Below are positions 31,431 through 42,790 of a stretch of DNA of 64,000 nt, piece after piece. Below the pieces are notes generated by a model. It saw only the letters and a list, made by a program, of their open reading frames with translations. It had not been told where the DNA came from and ran no database searches. Both the position numbers and the translations under genes were made by a program. Origin of the DNA: Manihot esculenta (Eukaryota; Streptophyta; Magnoliopsida; Malpighiales; Euphorbiaceae); the NCBI RefSeq assembly GCF_001659605.2, contig NC_035171.2, positions 27,011,825 to 27,075,824 of the forward strand, read 5' to 3'. Each line of letters opens with the position of its first letter. Position 1 is the stretch's first letter.

Positions 31431-34400
31431 CAGTATTAGCTGAAAACTCAGGTTTTTCATGAAAAGATTTAGCTTTCTAGTTGGAAAAATATTCTAAAAA
31501 AATAATAGATAGCAAAGCCATCAGTGTTTGCTTTGGTTTTATTAAAAATGACCAAACTGTAGCTGGGAAGCCATTAATCTAATAATTTTATTTGAAGACT
31601 TGTTAAAAGGAAGTGTTTAGATGCATAATGTTCAAATTGTCATAGGACTATCAATGTGTCCTTTATTTCCTTTGAGCTGATGTGTTGAGCAAAATGGATC
31701 TTTATGAAGAAGGGGTTTGATTGTGATGTACAGCTCCCCTTGGGATTCTTTAGGGCAAAAAGGAAACTTGATGAGAGTGGGTTTGCTTTTGTTTGCATTT
31801 GCTAAGGCGGTGGCTGCACTTATCTTATACTTCTTTTTGTAAACCTATAGTCTACTTGCTATTTTTCCTTTTCGTTGCAAAGCAAAAGTATACACTAAAA
31901 ACTCCTAAAGGTAGAAAGGTAGCTACTTTGATTTTTCTTTATAGCTTGCTAATAGCATTCCTTTTTGTTTGTTTAATAAAAAATATTTTATATATTTTTT
32001 AATATATAAAAATGTATTTAAATATTAAACTATAAAAATATATTTTTTAAAAAATATTTTTTATAAAATAAATGGAGTTTTAATTAAATAAAATTGTAAT
32101 TATTTGCAGTTACATGTTTAAAATATGGTGTTTTGTATAATTTTGTTATCATATAATAATTGGGTACCTGTCTTACGCAAAATCATTTAAAAAAATTTAG
32201 AAATATTATTTTGAAAAAATAAAAACTATTAATGAAAATATAAATATTATTATAAAATATATTTTTATAAACTAATTACGTATAAAAACGATTTGGATTA
32301 ATAGTATTCAATATATAAAATTTAAGTTTACTCAAATTTATTACGAATATTAATTAAGGTGAGCATTTGGTCGATTCAATTTAAAATCAAATCGAAATAA
32401 TCAAAATTTTTAAAACTAAAAATCGAATCGAATCGAATTAAAATGAATAAAAAATTGAATTGAATTTTTATATTAATTAAATTCGATTAATTTTTTTCAG
32501 TTTGAATCGAATAATCTCGTTTCTAATATTAATTTTCGGTATTGAATCATAGGCTGTGGATGGAGAGGCTGAGCAATCTGGTCAAAATTGACATGTCAAC
32601 ATCTATATATATTGCCAAAAATTTATTTGTAAAAGTATAGCTTGTTTCTATCAGCCAGTTTATGTTTAATTTTCTCTTCAAGGGATGACTTTTTCTCATT
32701 CTAGAATCGAAGCCTCTTCGATTCCATAATTTTTTTGGCCCAAGCCTATGGTCAATAATGAAGGGCAAAACTAAATTATAATTTTTGTCATTTCCTATTT
32801 TAACATATCCTTAGTTGTCCATGAGAGTGATATCTTGGCCTCAATTTCTTTTATTACATTGGTTTTTCATTAACGTGATTATTAAAAGTAAAAAAATAAT
32901 ATAATTAATAAATATTTTTACTCTAAATAAAAATAATAAAAAATAATTGTTAAATTAAAATAGAATAAATGTAATTTCAATTCAATTAAAAAAATATTAA
33001 ACTAAAATAGTAATTTCAATATCACCATAGTTTTATATTTAGTTTTATAACATATATATTTGTTTATTTAATTTTTCTTTTAAATGGGAAGTGGAAATTG
33101 ATTGAGAAAATATAAAATCTCTCAGATTTATTCAAATGCACTTGTCACCAGACTAAATTTTTGAGTGTTAGTATTTAAAAATAAAATTATTATATTTATT
33201 CAATCATATATTTTTTAGATAATCCTAATATTCATTTTTCTCACTTCTATATTATATGTAATAAGTATCAATATTACAAATAGCTAATCTTGTTGAATAT
33301 AAAAAATTAATATTTATTGTCAAAAAATTACTATAAAAAAATTAAAAATAAATATTATTTGGAAATAATTTTGAAAAATTAAAAAATATATATATTGACA
33401 GATGTAATAAAAAAATTAGTTTCAGCTAATTAAATAATATTAGAAAATAAACCTTATATAAATTTAATTTATTAAATAAAATATTAATCAATAAATCAAC
33501 AAAATTTCTTCATTAAAGAAAAATAGAAAAGCCAACTAAATTGATGCTAATAAAGAAAAATAAAAATGAAAAATACAGAACTCGGACCAAACCATTTTAA
33601 TTTTAATTTTTCATTTTAATTTCTTTTAGCTCCATTATCCGTTGTACAGATATAATTATCATTTTGACCAAAAGCCAAATAAAATTTTTTTTCTCAATTT
33701 TTTTTACATCTCTTTTTAGCCCCTTACTAAGATTAAATATTACAATATTTAAATTAGATTATTTTAACCATAATTTATTAAAATGATAATTTTCAAATAT
33801 TTTGTCAATTAAAAATAAATAATTATATATTTCAAAAAAAAGTCTAATGCAAGTAAAAGGGAAGAATGTCAAGCTAGCGGAGAAGTTAAATAATTATATA
33901 AATTTCTTTTTTCATTTTTAAATTACATGAAGTTAATATAAAAATTTCTCAGTTTATAAAACTATTTAGCTTTGTTATACGAAATTCCTTCCATTATATT
34001 TAATGTTTTCGTTTAATAAACTTATAATATAAATATTTTTAATTTAAAAATTAAAAGAAGTAAATATTAATTTTTATATAATATGAAATAAAAAATATAT
34101 AATTTTAAGAGCTTTTTATATTACGAGTAATTTTAAATCCATTCACCTAGTAAAAAGGATTTATGTTAATCAAATTTATTAGAGGATAAAACACTATGGT
34201 CTATTTCTATAAATCAAATTTAAAATTAATAATTAAGAAAAAATAAATTTATATCATTTTATCTCAATACTTAAAAATATTTTTATGAGAATAAATGTTA
34301 ATTTAATTAAAAAAATATATTTCTAAGAAAATTATGATAATTTATAAAATAATTTAAAAAATGATAAAATATTTTGATACGAATCGATTAGTTTTGAATT

Positions 34401-35392
34401 TTATGATAGATTTGAATCAAATTTAATTTTTGTTGTGAAATCCGATAAAAATTCACAGTAACTTTTAAAAAAAAAATTTTAAAATGCACGATTTTCAAAA
34501 GTGTGACCAGAGTCAAAGACCTATCACAAAATTTTAGACGAAAATTTCACCATTTAGAAAGGTGATTTTACATTTTGATTATTTTTAAATTTCTTTTTAA
34601 AATTTTTCATATTAGAGTTTTTCTATTAAAAATAGTATTTCTTTAACTATTTTAATACAATTTTCAATCTTTTAACTTTTCAATCTTTCAAAAATTTTAA
34701 TAAGAGTTTTCGATTCCTAATCTCTCATTTTTATTGTTTCGTTTTAATTAAATATTATTAGTTAAAACTCCTAACAGAGTCTAATCAGTCCTATATCATA
34801 TTTTAGCTGACAGAATAAAAATTATGATGATTAAAAACGGTTGATTCTTGAAAAATTAAGAGACAGTTATATAAATTTTGGACTAATTGGACTATAAAAT
34901 TCTAATATTTTTTTTTAAAATTTTGAGCTTTATGCTTAGTATTTTTATTTGGATGTAAATTTTAAAATGTAATTCAATTTATTCAATATCTACTTATTAT
35001 ATGAGTTGAATTACTATTTCGTCTCTAATTTTTTAAGAAATTTATTAATTTATTTTTATTTCAAAAGTATTTAAATTAAATGTGCTTATATTTTATAAAA
35101 TATAATTTTTTATTAAAAAAATTTCAATAGCTTTGACTATTTATATTGTTTAATCCATATAATTTTAATTATACGTATTATTTAATCCTATAATTTTAAG
35201 TGTTCATATTATTTAATCACATTGTCAAAAAATAAAACAATTTTATTAACGATTTAAAAAATTTAATTTTATAAAATATAAGAATATTTTAATTAACTAA
35301 TTTTAAAATAAAGTTAAATTAATAAATTTTTTAAAAATGTAGAAATTTGATAGTAATTCTCCCTACCATATATTAAACATGAACTTTATATA
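31431..35392. other. AT-rich intergenic DNA
   Basis: Nearly 4 kb of very AT-rich sequence with no gene-like frame. At 32365-32520 a degenerate cluster of AATCGAATCGAAT words in both orientations resembles the ends of plant miniature hAT elements, but no clear termini or target duplication are seen. Confidence 0.55.
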
Positions 35393-37587
35393 TTAATTGT
35401 AACATCCTAAGTCCATAGTTAGGAAGAGTGATAACACTAAATGATTTGAGTAAAGCCTCTTTTTTTTTTAACCGTTAGAGCAAGTGGCTTTAGGGGAGAT
35501 ATTAACTCATTCCGAACTACTTGACATACAATTTAACTATAAATAGGTTGTCAAAAATTACGCTTAGATGTCTTTTTTGTATTGCATAAAGAGTCAAACA
35601 TATCAAAATAAAGCTAAAGTAAGATTGATCAATAATAGTATTTTAATATTTTCAAGTCTTAATAATTGGACCATAGAAAACTCAAATAAGGAAATAGACG
35701 TATCTAAAAATAAAGCAAACAGTGTAATAAGAAAGTTAGAATCAAGTCACCTTTGGAAGGTACATAATGGTTTCCTGACGTGCTTACCTAACTGAAATGG
35801 ACTCCTAACTTCTAAGTGTAACATTAGTAGGTCAATCTATAAATATTGAAAGTTTAAAAATTAAATTGAAACATGGTAAAGAGTTTAGTAAGTTAAAGTG
35901 TGAATAAAAAAAGTTTAAAAGTAAAATTCAAATTTAGTCCTTCATTTTTACTACCTCTCAATTTAGCCCTCCATGTGTCATCTAAATAAACTCAAAATAA
36001 GTGACAAAGCAAAAAGAAAAAGGTTATCTTCTTCATTTTGGGAGTCTTGGCCGAAATTCCTCTATGAAAAAATAAAGGTGAGCTTAATTTTCTTTATTTC
36101 CACCAAATTTAAGCCAATTTCTTCACCAAATCAACTCTTTTCTTCAACCAAAGTTCATCATCATATTAAGGGCAAAAAAATAAGCCATAAATTGAAATAT
36201 TTAAAGAAGAAAAATTTAGAGTTCCAAATATCTAAAGCTTGAAAGCCAAAGAAATTTCAAAGGAAAAGGATTTGCAAAAAGGTTTGGTGTTTGTATGATT
36301 TTGTATTTTTCTATGATTTTCTCATGAATACATAAAATTAGGTATTGATATTACTTTCTAGAAATATTGCTTCGATTGTATAAATATGTAATATAAATTT
36401 TGGAATGGTGTTTGAAAGGTTTAAAGAAAAAAAATTTAACATGAGAGTTAAAAGTGCAAACCTGACAGAATAGGTTTTAACAAGACAACATGTGTTGGTA
36501 GCTTCATAACTAATTGTGTAATAATTGAAATTAGGTCTAAAATATATCAAATAAAAGCTGAGATAAAGAGCTAAAACTTTCATGATTGATCAAATTCTGA
36601 ATATGTAGGTGAGTATATGTAAATTGTAAGTGAACCTAAACTAGTCACAACAATAGTGCATCCATAACCGTCTGTATTTCTTATACCATAACTAATTTTT
36701 TTACTTAATGAACTGAGTTATGAAAAGTGGCAAATGAAGCTTAAGAAGTATACCTAAAATGTTTTAGAAGGCACTTAAACTTGAGTATGTATGAAAATAT
36801 GTGCATTTGATGTGTTTTTTTAGACTGAAATAAGTACCAATATTGAAATGTTAGTACCTAGTTGGGCAGCTTGTAAATAAAAATTCATAACTTGATATAG
36901 AAATATCAGAATTAGATGTACCATATCTAGTTAGAAATATAAGACTTAAAAACACAAAGTTTATGAGGAAAGATTAATCAAATTATATCACCAAAATACT
37001 TGAAATTGTGATGCAAAATCAGATAGAAATAAACCTAAATCTGAATATAGACCTAAAAGGGATTGATATGCTAGCTTGACATGCCTATTTTATGTACGTG
37101 CTAGCTTAATAAACTAAAACTTTATATATTTTTTCTTAATAAATTAGCAACAAATTCATAACTGAATATGGTCTATTACACGTACATATATACTTTTAAG
37201 AGTTCATTTTATCAACATGCTTACTTATGAACTTATAATTTGTCATGCTTGCATAATCGGCGGGAATTACATATGTGCTTGTTTGCCATACTTGCTTCAC
37301 ACACATGCTTGCTTTTCAACCAAACTTATTATACATTATGAGGTGAGTAAAATTTATTATGAGGTGAGTAAAATTTATCATTCTATACTTGTTACTGGTG
37401 TGAAATGTAAAAGCCAAATTGAATTGATGCAATATTTGGAAAGCTATAAGTCGACAAAGTTATGCACGGTTTGTTATGAATTTATCTTATTGATATCATT
37501 GATATATGATATATGTATTTGAAAAATAACTTGAAATGGCTTCAAATGACACATGTATTTACTTTAAATAATTTAAGACATTAAACT

Positions 37588-38584
37588 AAGGGTAATTTAC
37601 GATTTAGTCCCTGGGTATTACCATTATTAATAAGTCAGTCCCTGTATTTTTAGAAACCTATTAAAACGTCCTTATGTTTTCTCTCCGTCAACAAAATAGT
37701 CCTTCTGTCTATTTTTGCCGTTAAAAATATAGTAAAAGACTATATTACCCCCCATTATTTTTCTCCTTCTCCTCCTCCTTCCTTTTCTTCTTCATCAATT
37801 ATTCTTCTGCTTCTTCTGCTTCTTCTTCTTCTCCTTCTTCTTCTGCTTCTTCTCCTTCTTCTTCTTTTGCTTCTTTTTCTTCTTTCTCTTCTTCTTCTTC
37901 TTCTCATTCTTCTTCTTCTTTTTTTCTTCTTTTTTTCTTCTTTCTCTTCTTCTTCTTCTTCTTCTTCTTCTTCTTCTTCTTCTTCTTCTTCTTCTTCTTC
38001 TTCTTCTTCTTCTTCTTCTTCTTCTTCTTCTTCTTCTTCTTCTTCTTCTTCTTCTTCTTCTTCTTCTTCTTCTTCTCCTTCTTCTTCTTCTTCTTCTTCT
38101 TCTTTCTCTTCTTCTTCTTCTTCTTCTTCTTCTTTTTCTTCTTCTTCTTTTTCGGAGGAGGAGGAGGAGGAGGAGGACGAAAGAAAAGACAGGGACTATT
38201 TCGTTGACAAAAAGAAACGATAAGGACGTTTTAATAGATCTGAGAAAAGATAGGGACTATTTGGTTGACATAAAAAAACGATAAGGACGTTTTAATAGAT
38301 ATGAAAAAAGATAAAAATATTTTAATAGATTTTTGAAAATGTAAGGACTAACTTGTTAATAATTGTAATATACAAGGACTAAATAAATGGTTTTATTTGA
38401 GGGTAAAATTGGATTTTAAAAATTTTCTCTCTCCTCCTTTATCTAATTTTAACGGAAAATAGGACGGAAGGACTATTTCGTTGACGGAAGTAAAACATAA
38501 GGACGTTTTAATAGGTTTCTAAAAATACAGGGACTGACTTGTTAATAATGGTAATACCTAGGGACTAAATCGTAAATTACCCTT
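37588..38584. mobile_element. Foldback/MITE-like element with long terminal inverted repeats
   Basis: Starts AAGGGTAATTTACGATTTAG and ends with its reverse complement. The inverted repeats extend about 140 bp with only a few mismatches. A candidate target duplication, AAACT, lies at 37583-37587 and 38585-38589. The interior holds a CTT-type microsatellite of about 400 bp, then a short GGA run, then two more copies of part of the right terminal repeat (about 38190-38310). No transposase is encoded, so it would depend on another element. Confidence 0.82.
37760..38180. repeat. Long CTT/TTC microsatellite with GGA switch
   Basis: About 390 bp of mostly TTC units (purest at 37940-38075), ending in a run of GGA units at 38154-38178. 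It creates a poly-Ser open frame at 37867-38223 that I do not regard as a gene. Confidence 0.92.
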
Positions 38585-39194
38585 AAACTAAAGATACCTT
38601 AGTAAACTTAGTAGGAGTGGTAGACAGAATAAGAGTGTGACATGCCATATACAGTTTAGCAGTACTGCACCCTAATAGGCTACATGATATAATAATTTCG
38701 ACACATCATGTGTTATATAGTTTCTCGGCTTCTGAGCCATACAGTCATAGCTTTCGGCTAGGGCAATAATCGAACTGAGCTTTTATAAGCTCAGGCTTGA
38801 TTAGATCATGTGTTATTCTAAAATGTTTGATTAACTAATAAATCATATGGTATCAAATGATAGATGAGAGTATAATTATTTATGTGCTTTTCAAATGTAT
38901 TACAAGTTAAGATGTTGATAAAAATAGAGGAAATTCTGTCAAAATTTTAGTTTAAAATCTTTTACATTTACTTTATTCATATTAAAAAATTTACAAAACT
39001 ATTCAATACCTTTTTAGTTATACATATTAAATACATAGTTTAATTTAGAAATGTCTAATAAAGTATAGTTTGTGATAGTTCTTACTCAGTCTACACCTGA
39101 ACAGGGTAAAGGGTGTTGCATTAATTTTAAATTTTGGCTATAATTGCATCAAATATAAAGATTGAAATTTTATTATATAATTTATGTTATTCTC

Positions 39195-39600
39195 ATCATA
39201 ATTCTTCGGGTATGAACCTATAAGATAAAAAAAAACACCGAATAGAACAACCTCTCTAATACTTAAATTAATATATGTGATGAGTAAATTATGGAATTTA
39301 CTAATGGAGAGAATAATACACCCGATTATGGAGGTTGTGAGCTCCTTATATAATATGTAAGATAAAGTTTGGATACGTATGGAATTTTAAATAAGATGGG
39401 ATACAGAGTCCTCAATACGGTAGGATACGGAGTCCTATTAGATAATGATAATATTCTAATATGGATAATGTCCTATGGTGATTCTGATTCTACCATCTTA
39501 TTCGTAGTTATAGAATATTTGAATAGTTGATATGATTTAGGTTATTAAAACCTGAATTTAATATATTTTAATATTAATCTACATCAGTAGTCCCCCTATA
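39195..39600. repeat. Diverged direct repeat, copy 1
   Basis: Resembles 40862-41155 in the same orientation, sharing ATAATTCTTCG, AACCTCTCTAATA, GATTATGGAGGTTGTGA and GATAGGATACAGA-like words in the same order. Retroelement LTR origin is likely but unproven. Confidence 0.5.
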
Positions 39601-39785
39601 GTAATTGAATCTTTAGGTATTATTCCCTTTGACGAACTAAAATATAAGTTTTTCAATAGATGGACTTGTATGGATAAATAAATATTATCTGACTTATATT
39701 CTCGTCTATTTTGATGGCTTGACATTGATGAGATTTGATATTATGTTACTATCATGAGAAGCTAAAGGGGGAATTAATTGTTGAT

Positions 39786-40130
39786 GAGGGCGTGCATATC
39801 ACCTAATTAGGCAATTGATTTCCTGAAAATGCACTCTTACGTCGCCTAAGTAAGCAATTAGTTGTCTGAAATGGCATTCTTATGTCGCTTAAGGGCATTC
39901 TTATGTCGCTTAAGGGCATTCTTACATCGTCTAAGTGGGCAATTGATCGCCTAAGTAGGCAATTGGTTGCCTAAAAGGGCACTCTTATGTTGCCTAAAGG
40001 CGCTCTTATGTTGCCTAAAGGCGCTCTTATATCGCCTAAGTGGGCAATTGGTTGCCTAAAAGGACGCTCTTACGTCGCCTAAGTAGGCAATAGTTTGCTT
40101 GGAAGGATGCTCGTACATTGCCTAGAGGAG
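39786..40130. repeat. Degenerate minisatellite (about 21-bp unit)
   Basis: Units related to GGGCATTCTTATGTCGCTTAA and GGCAATTGGTTGCCTAAAAG alternate about a dozen times. Some neighbours are identical (39886-39930), others heavily changed. Confidence 0.75.
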
Positions 40131-40539
40131 TAATATGTCACTTAACTTTGAAGAAGAGTCTTTCGATATGAGGAGCGTATTATAACTTTAAAGTTGTGTC
40201 TCTTTTATAGGTGATATAACCTGTTAAATCTCATATTTAAAATTAATTTTTATACAATATATAAAATTATAAAAATTAAATTTGGATGAGATAACTCATA
40301 ATAGCATATGATTCTAAAGTTAATATAGAGTCTAAATAGAAAAATACAATAAAAGCGAAAGTAATTATTACTGAATGTTGGTTGTTAAGCATATAATATT
40401 GTTTAGTTAATATGTATAAATATCACCATCTTAGAATAAGATATTTAAAATTATTTCATGACATTGGTTGTTAAGCATATAATATTACTTCATGATTGAT
40501 GAGAGCTTGAGATATATTTAAAATTAACTATGCATGTTA

Positions 40540-40745
40540 TTTAGTAACGACAAAATTTCATCGTTGATTTAGCAATTCTATCACAAAGTCTATTGCTATA
40601 GTAGCAACAGACACAAATTCGATTGCAAAAAGTTTGCGATAAGGATATCCAACACATGAGTAATTTCATCGCAAATTTGTCGCATAAGCTTTTTGGGACA
40701 GAACATAGCCCTTTAGCGACGAATATTATTCGTCGCAAGAATCCA
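40540..40745. repeat. Possible relic with GACGAA/TCGTCGC-type subterminal words
   Basis: Contains TTTAGCGACGAATATTATTC followed by GTCGC, and TTTCATCGTTG/TTTCATCGCAAATT words in both orientations. These resemble subterminal repeats of plant CACTA-type DNA transposons. No termini or transposase seen. Confidence 0.3.
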
Positions 40746-40861
40746 CATTGCCAATTGTTTAATCACAATTTTATTTAAATAATAATAATAAAAAAATCTC
40801 ATTTGACCATGTAGCTTTTTGTATGGATTTCCACATATGATGCTAATGCTTTTATTCACAT

Positions 40862-41155
40862 GATAATTCTTCGAATATAGACTTGCAAAATAAAAGAAAA
40901 TATGAAACGAATTACTTTGATAACCTCTCTAATATTTAAATAATAGACTTGATTATGGAGATTATGGAGGTTGTGATCTCCTCACATAGTGTATAAAATA
41001 GAATTTGAATATTATATAAAATTTTAGAAAAGATAGGATACAGATAATATCCTGTCGGGATTAGAATTTTACTACTGTATTTGAAAGTATAGAATATTTA
41101 AATAGGTGATAGAATTTAAGTTATTGATATTCAGATTTAATATAAATAATATTAA
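40862..41155. repeat. Diverged direct repeat, copy 2
   Basis: Partner of 39195-39600, about 1.67 kb away and shorter. Confidence 0.5.
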
Positions 41156-41689
41156 AATATTTAAATTAAAATAAAAAAGTAAATATTGAATATTTATTAT
41201 TTAATGGGCCTAAATATTTTAAAATATTAGATTTATTCTAAATTATATTGCCAAATTAAAAATATTAAATTTATCAATCTAATTTTATTATTAAAAAGTT
41301 AACAGGAGCTATTATTCGTTTGATTTATTTAGTTTTTTAATAATAATATATATAACTTTAAATTGAAAAATAAAATTTAAAATTTTTAACCTTCTAAATA
41401 ATTTAGAGTTAAATTTTTTGGCAATTCCAAACATTGAGGAAAAATAAACAAAAGTTAAATAAAACTGTTTTCCAGCTCCTCTACCTTTTTTTTACAACCT
41501 AAAATAAAAAAAATATATTAAAAAAGCACGTCATCATTAATGGAAAATAAAAAACAAACATAAAATGTTTAATTTATTAATCCCTCAAATATCTGCGTGT
41601 AAGTTGGGCTGTCTTTTTTATTATAAAATTTTTTTTATTACCTTTTTTTCATAGAGCGAAATAATAAAATTAAAAAAACAAAAAACAAA

Positions 41690-42790
41690 CCCAACACCTA
41701 CACGGCGACAACTTCACAGCTGCCTTCAAAGTTCAAACCGGAACAACGCCATTTAGCATTTCTTCTTCTTCTTCTTCTTCTTCTTCTGTTCTTTTGGTAT
41801 TTTTTTTTTCTTTATTCGATCTGTTCACAGAAATATTAATATTAATATTTGTAGTTCTTGTTCTTCTTTATTATTACAGCATAATTAGGATCTATTACGC
41901 GCTTTGCGCTTCTTCTTCTCTCTCCTCCTTGCTCTAAATTTTCTATTTCTTTTCTCTCTCCCTCTCTCTCTCTCGGACAGACCACTGTCACCGAATTACT
42001 CGTAGCACATTCAGATCTGGAATTTGCTTATTTCTTTTGGCTTCAAGTTTGATCCATCGGATCTGGGTTTGTTTCATTTTCACTATTTCTCTTTCTTTTT
42101 TCCCCTTCAAGTCATTATGTATGTGAAGTTTATTGATTTTTTTTCGTCTAATCTTTCTCTGTGGGTTTTTTTTTTTGGAAGAAAGCAAACCCAATTCTGA
42201 TTTTGTCTGAATTATTGGTTTTCTTGTTAATGCCTTGAATTATGATGCCTTTGATTTTGAGCCTTCTGTTTTCTTTCATAGGTTAGTTGGTTTTTTTTTC
42301 CTTCTGTTTTTTTAAAGGATCTGATGTTCCATTTGATTTACAATTTGTTTATTCTTTTATTGATTTTATATGCATTGTGAGGCATCTGGAAAAGGAATAT
42401 GTGGGAATTCCATCTATAGAATCTTTTCTTAATTGAAACTGCAACATAATCGCACGCCAAATTTTTGGGCTGATGATTGATCTTTTAAAGATTTCTCTTA
42501 CATGTAAAATTTAGCGGCTTCTATCTTTTTATTTTATTTTATTTTATTTTATGCTGTCTTTAGTCCATACGATAATGAATTAAGTGTAAATTGAATGTCT
42601 GGATTGTTGGCAATTTTCGTTGTGTTTGGTGTTATTGAATTGTTTTTGTTGCTGTTTGAAATGAGTATCTTATTTATATCACTCTTATTGTAGAAATTTA
42701 ACAGTTGGATTTCTTTCAACAGTGCTTAAGAGGGGTCTTTGAATTGAACTGTGTGATTTACACTGCTATTATAGGTCACTGCTTGTGACA
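41690..42790 (+). promoter_or_regulatory. EPSIN promoter-proximal region and 5'UTR with leader intron
   Basis: Pyrimidine-rich leader sequence with a (CTT)n run at 41762-41787 and a CT-rich run at 41948-41975, as often seen in plant 5'UTRs. An intron ends at 42774 (TATTATAG), leaving 16 untranslated bases (42775-42790) before the ATG. The matching donor lies somewhere in about 42040-42180, but I cannot choose it from the sequence. The transcription start is not determinable here. Confidence 0.55.

Larger units (their letters stand above)
35398..39120. mobile_element. Old solo LTR of a Ty3/gypsy-type element
   Basis: Begins TGTAACATCC and ends GGGTGTTGCA, flanked by the 5 bp duplication TTAAT at 35393-35397 and 39121-39125. 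The span is 3.7 kb, of which 1.0 kb is a foldback element inserted later, leaving an LTR of about 2.7 kb. No internal coding region, primer site or second LTR is present. The TG...CA ends plus the exact duplication make a solo LTR the simplest reading. Confidence 0.8.

Noticed and set aside
37867..38223. 118-codon frame with a long poly-serine run
   Set aside because: Direct translation of the CTT microsatellite inside a foldback element; no coding features.
39786..40130. CRISPR-like repeat array
   Set aside because: Plant nuclear DNA; units are degenerate and there are no unique spacers of constant length.
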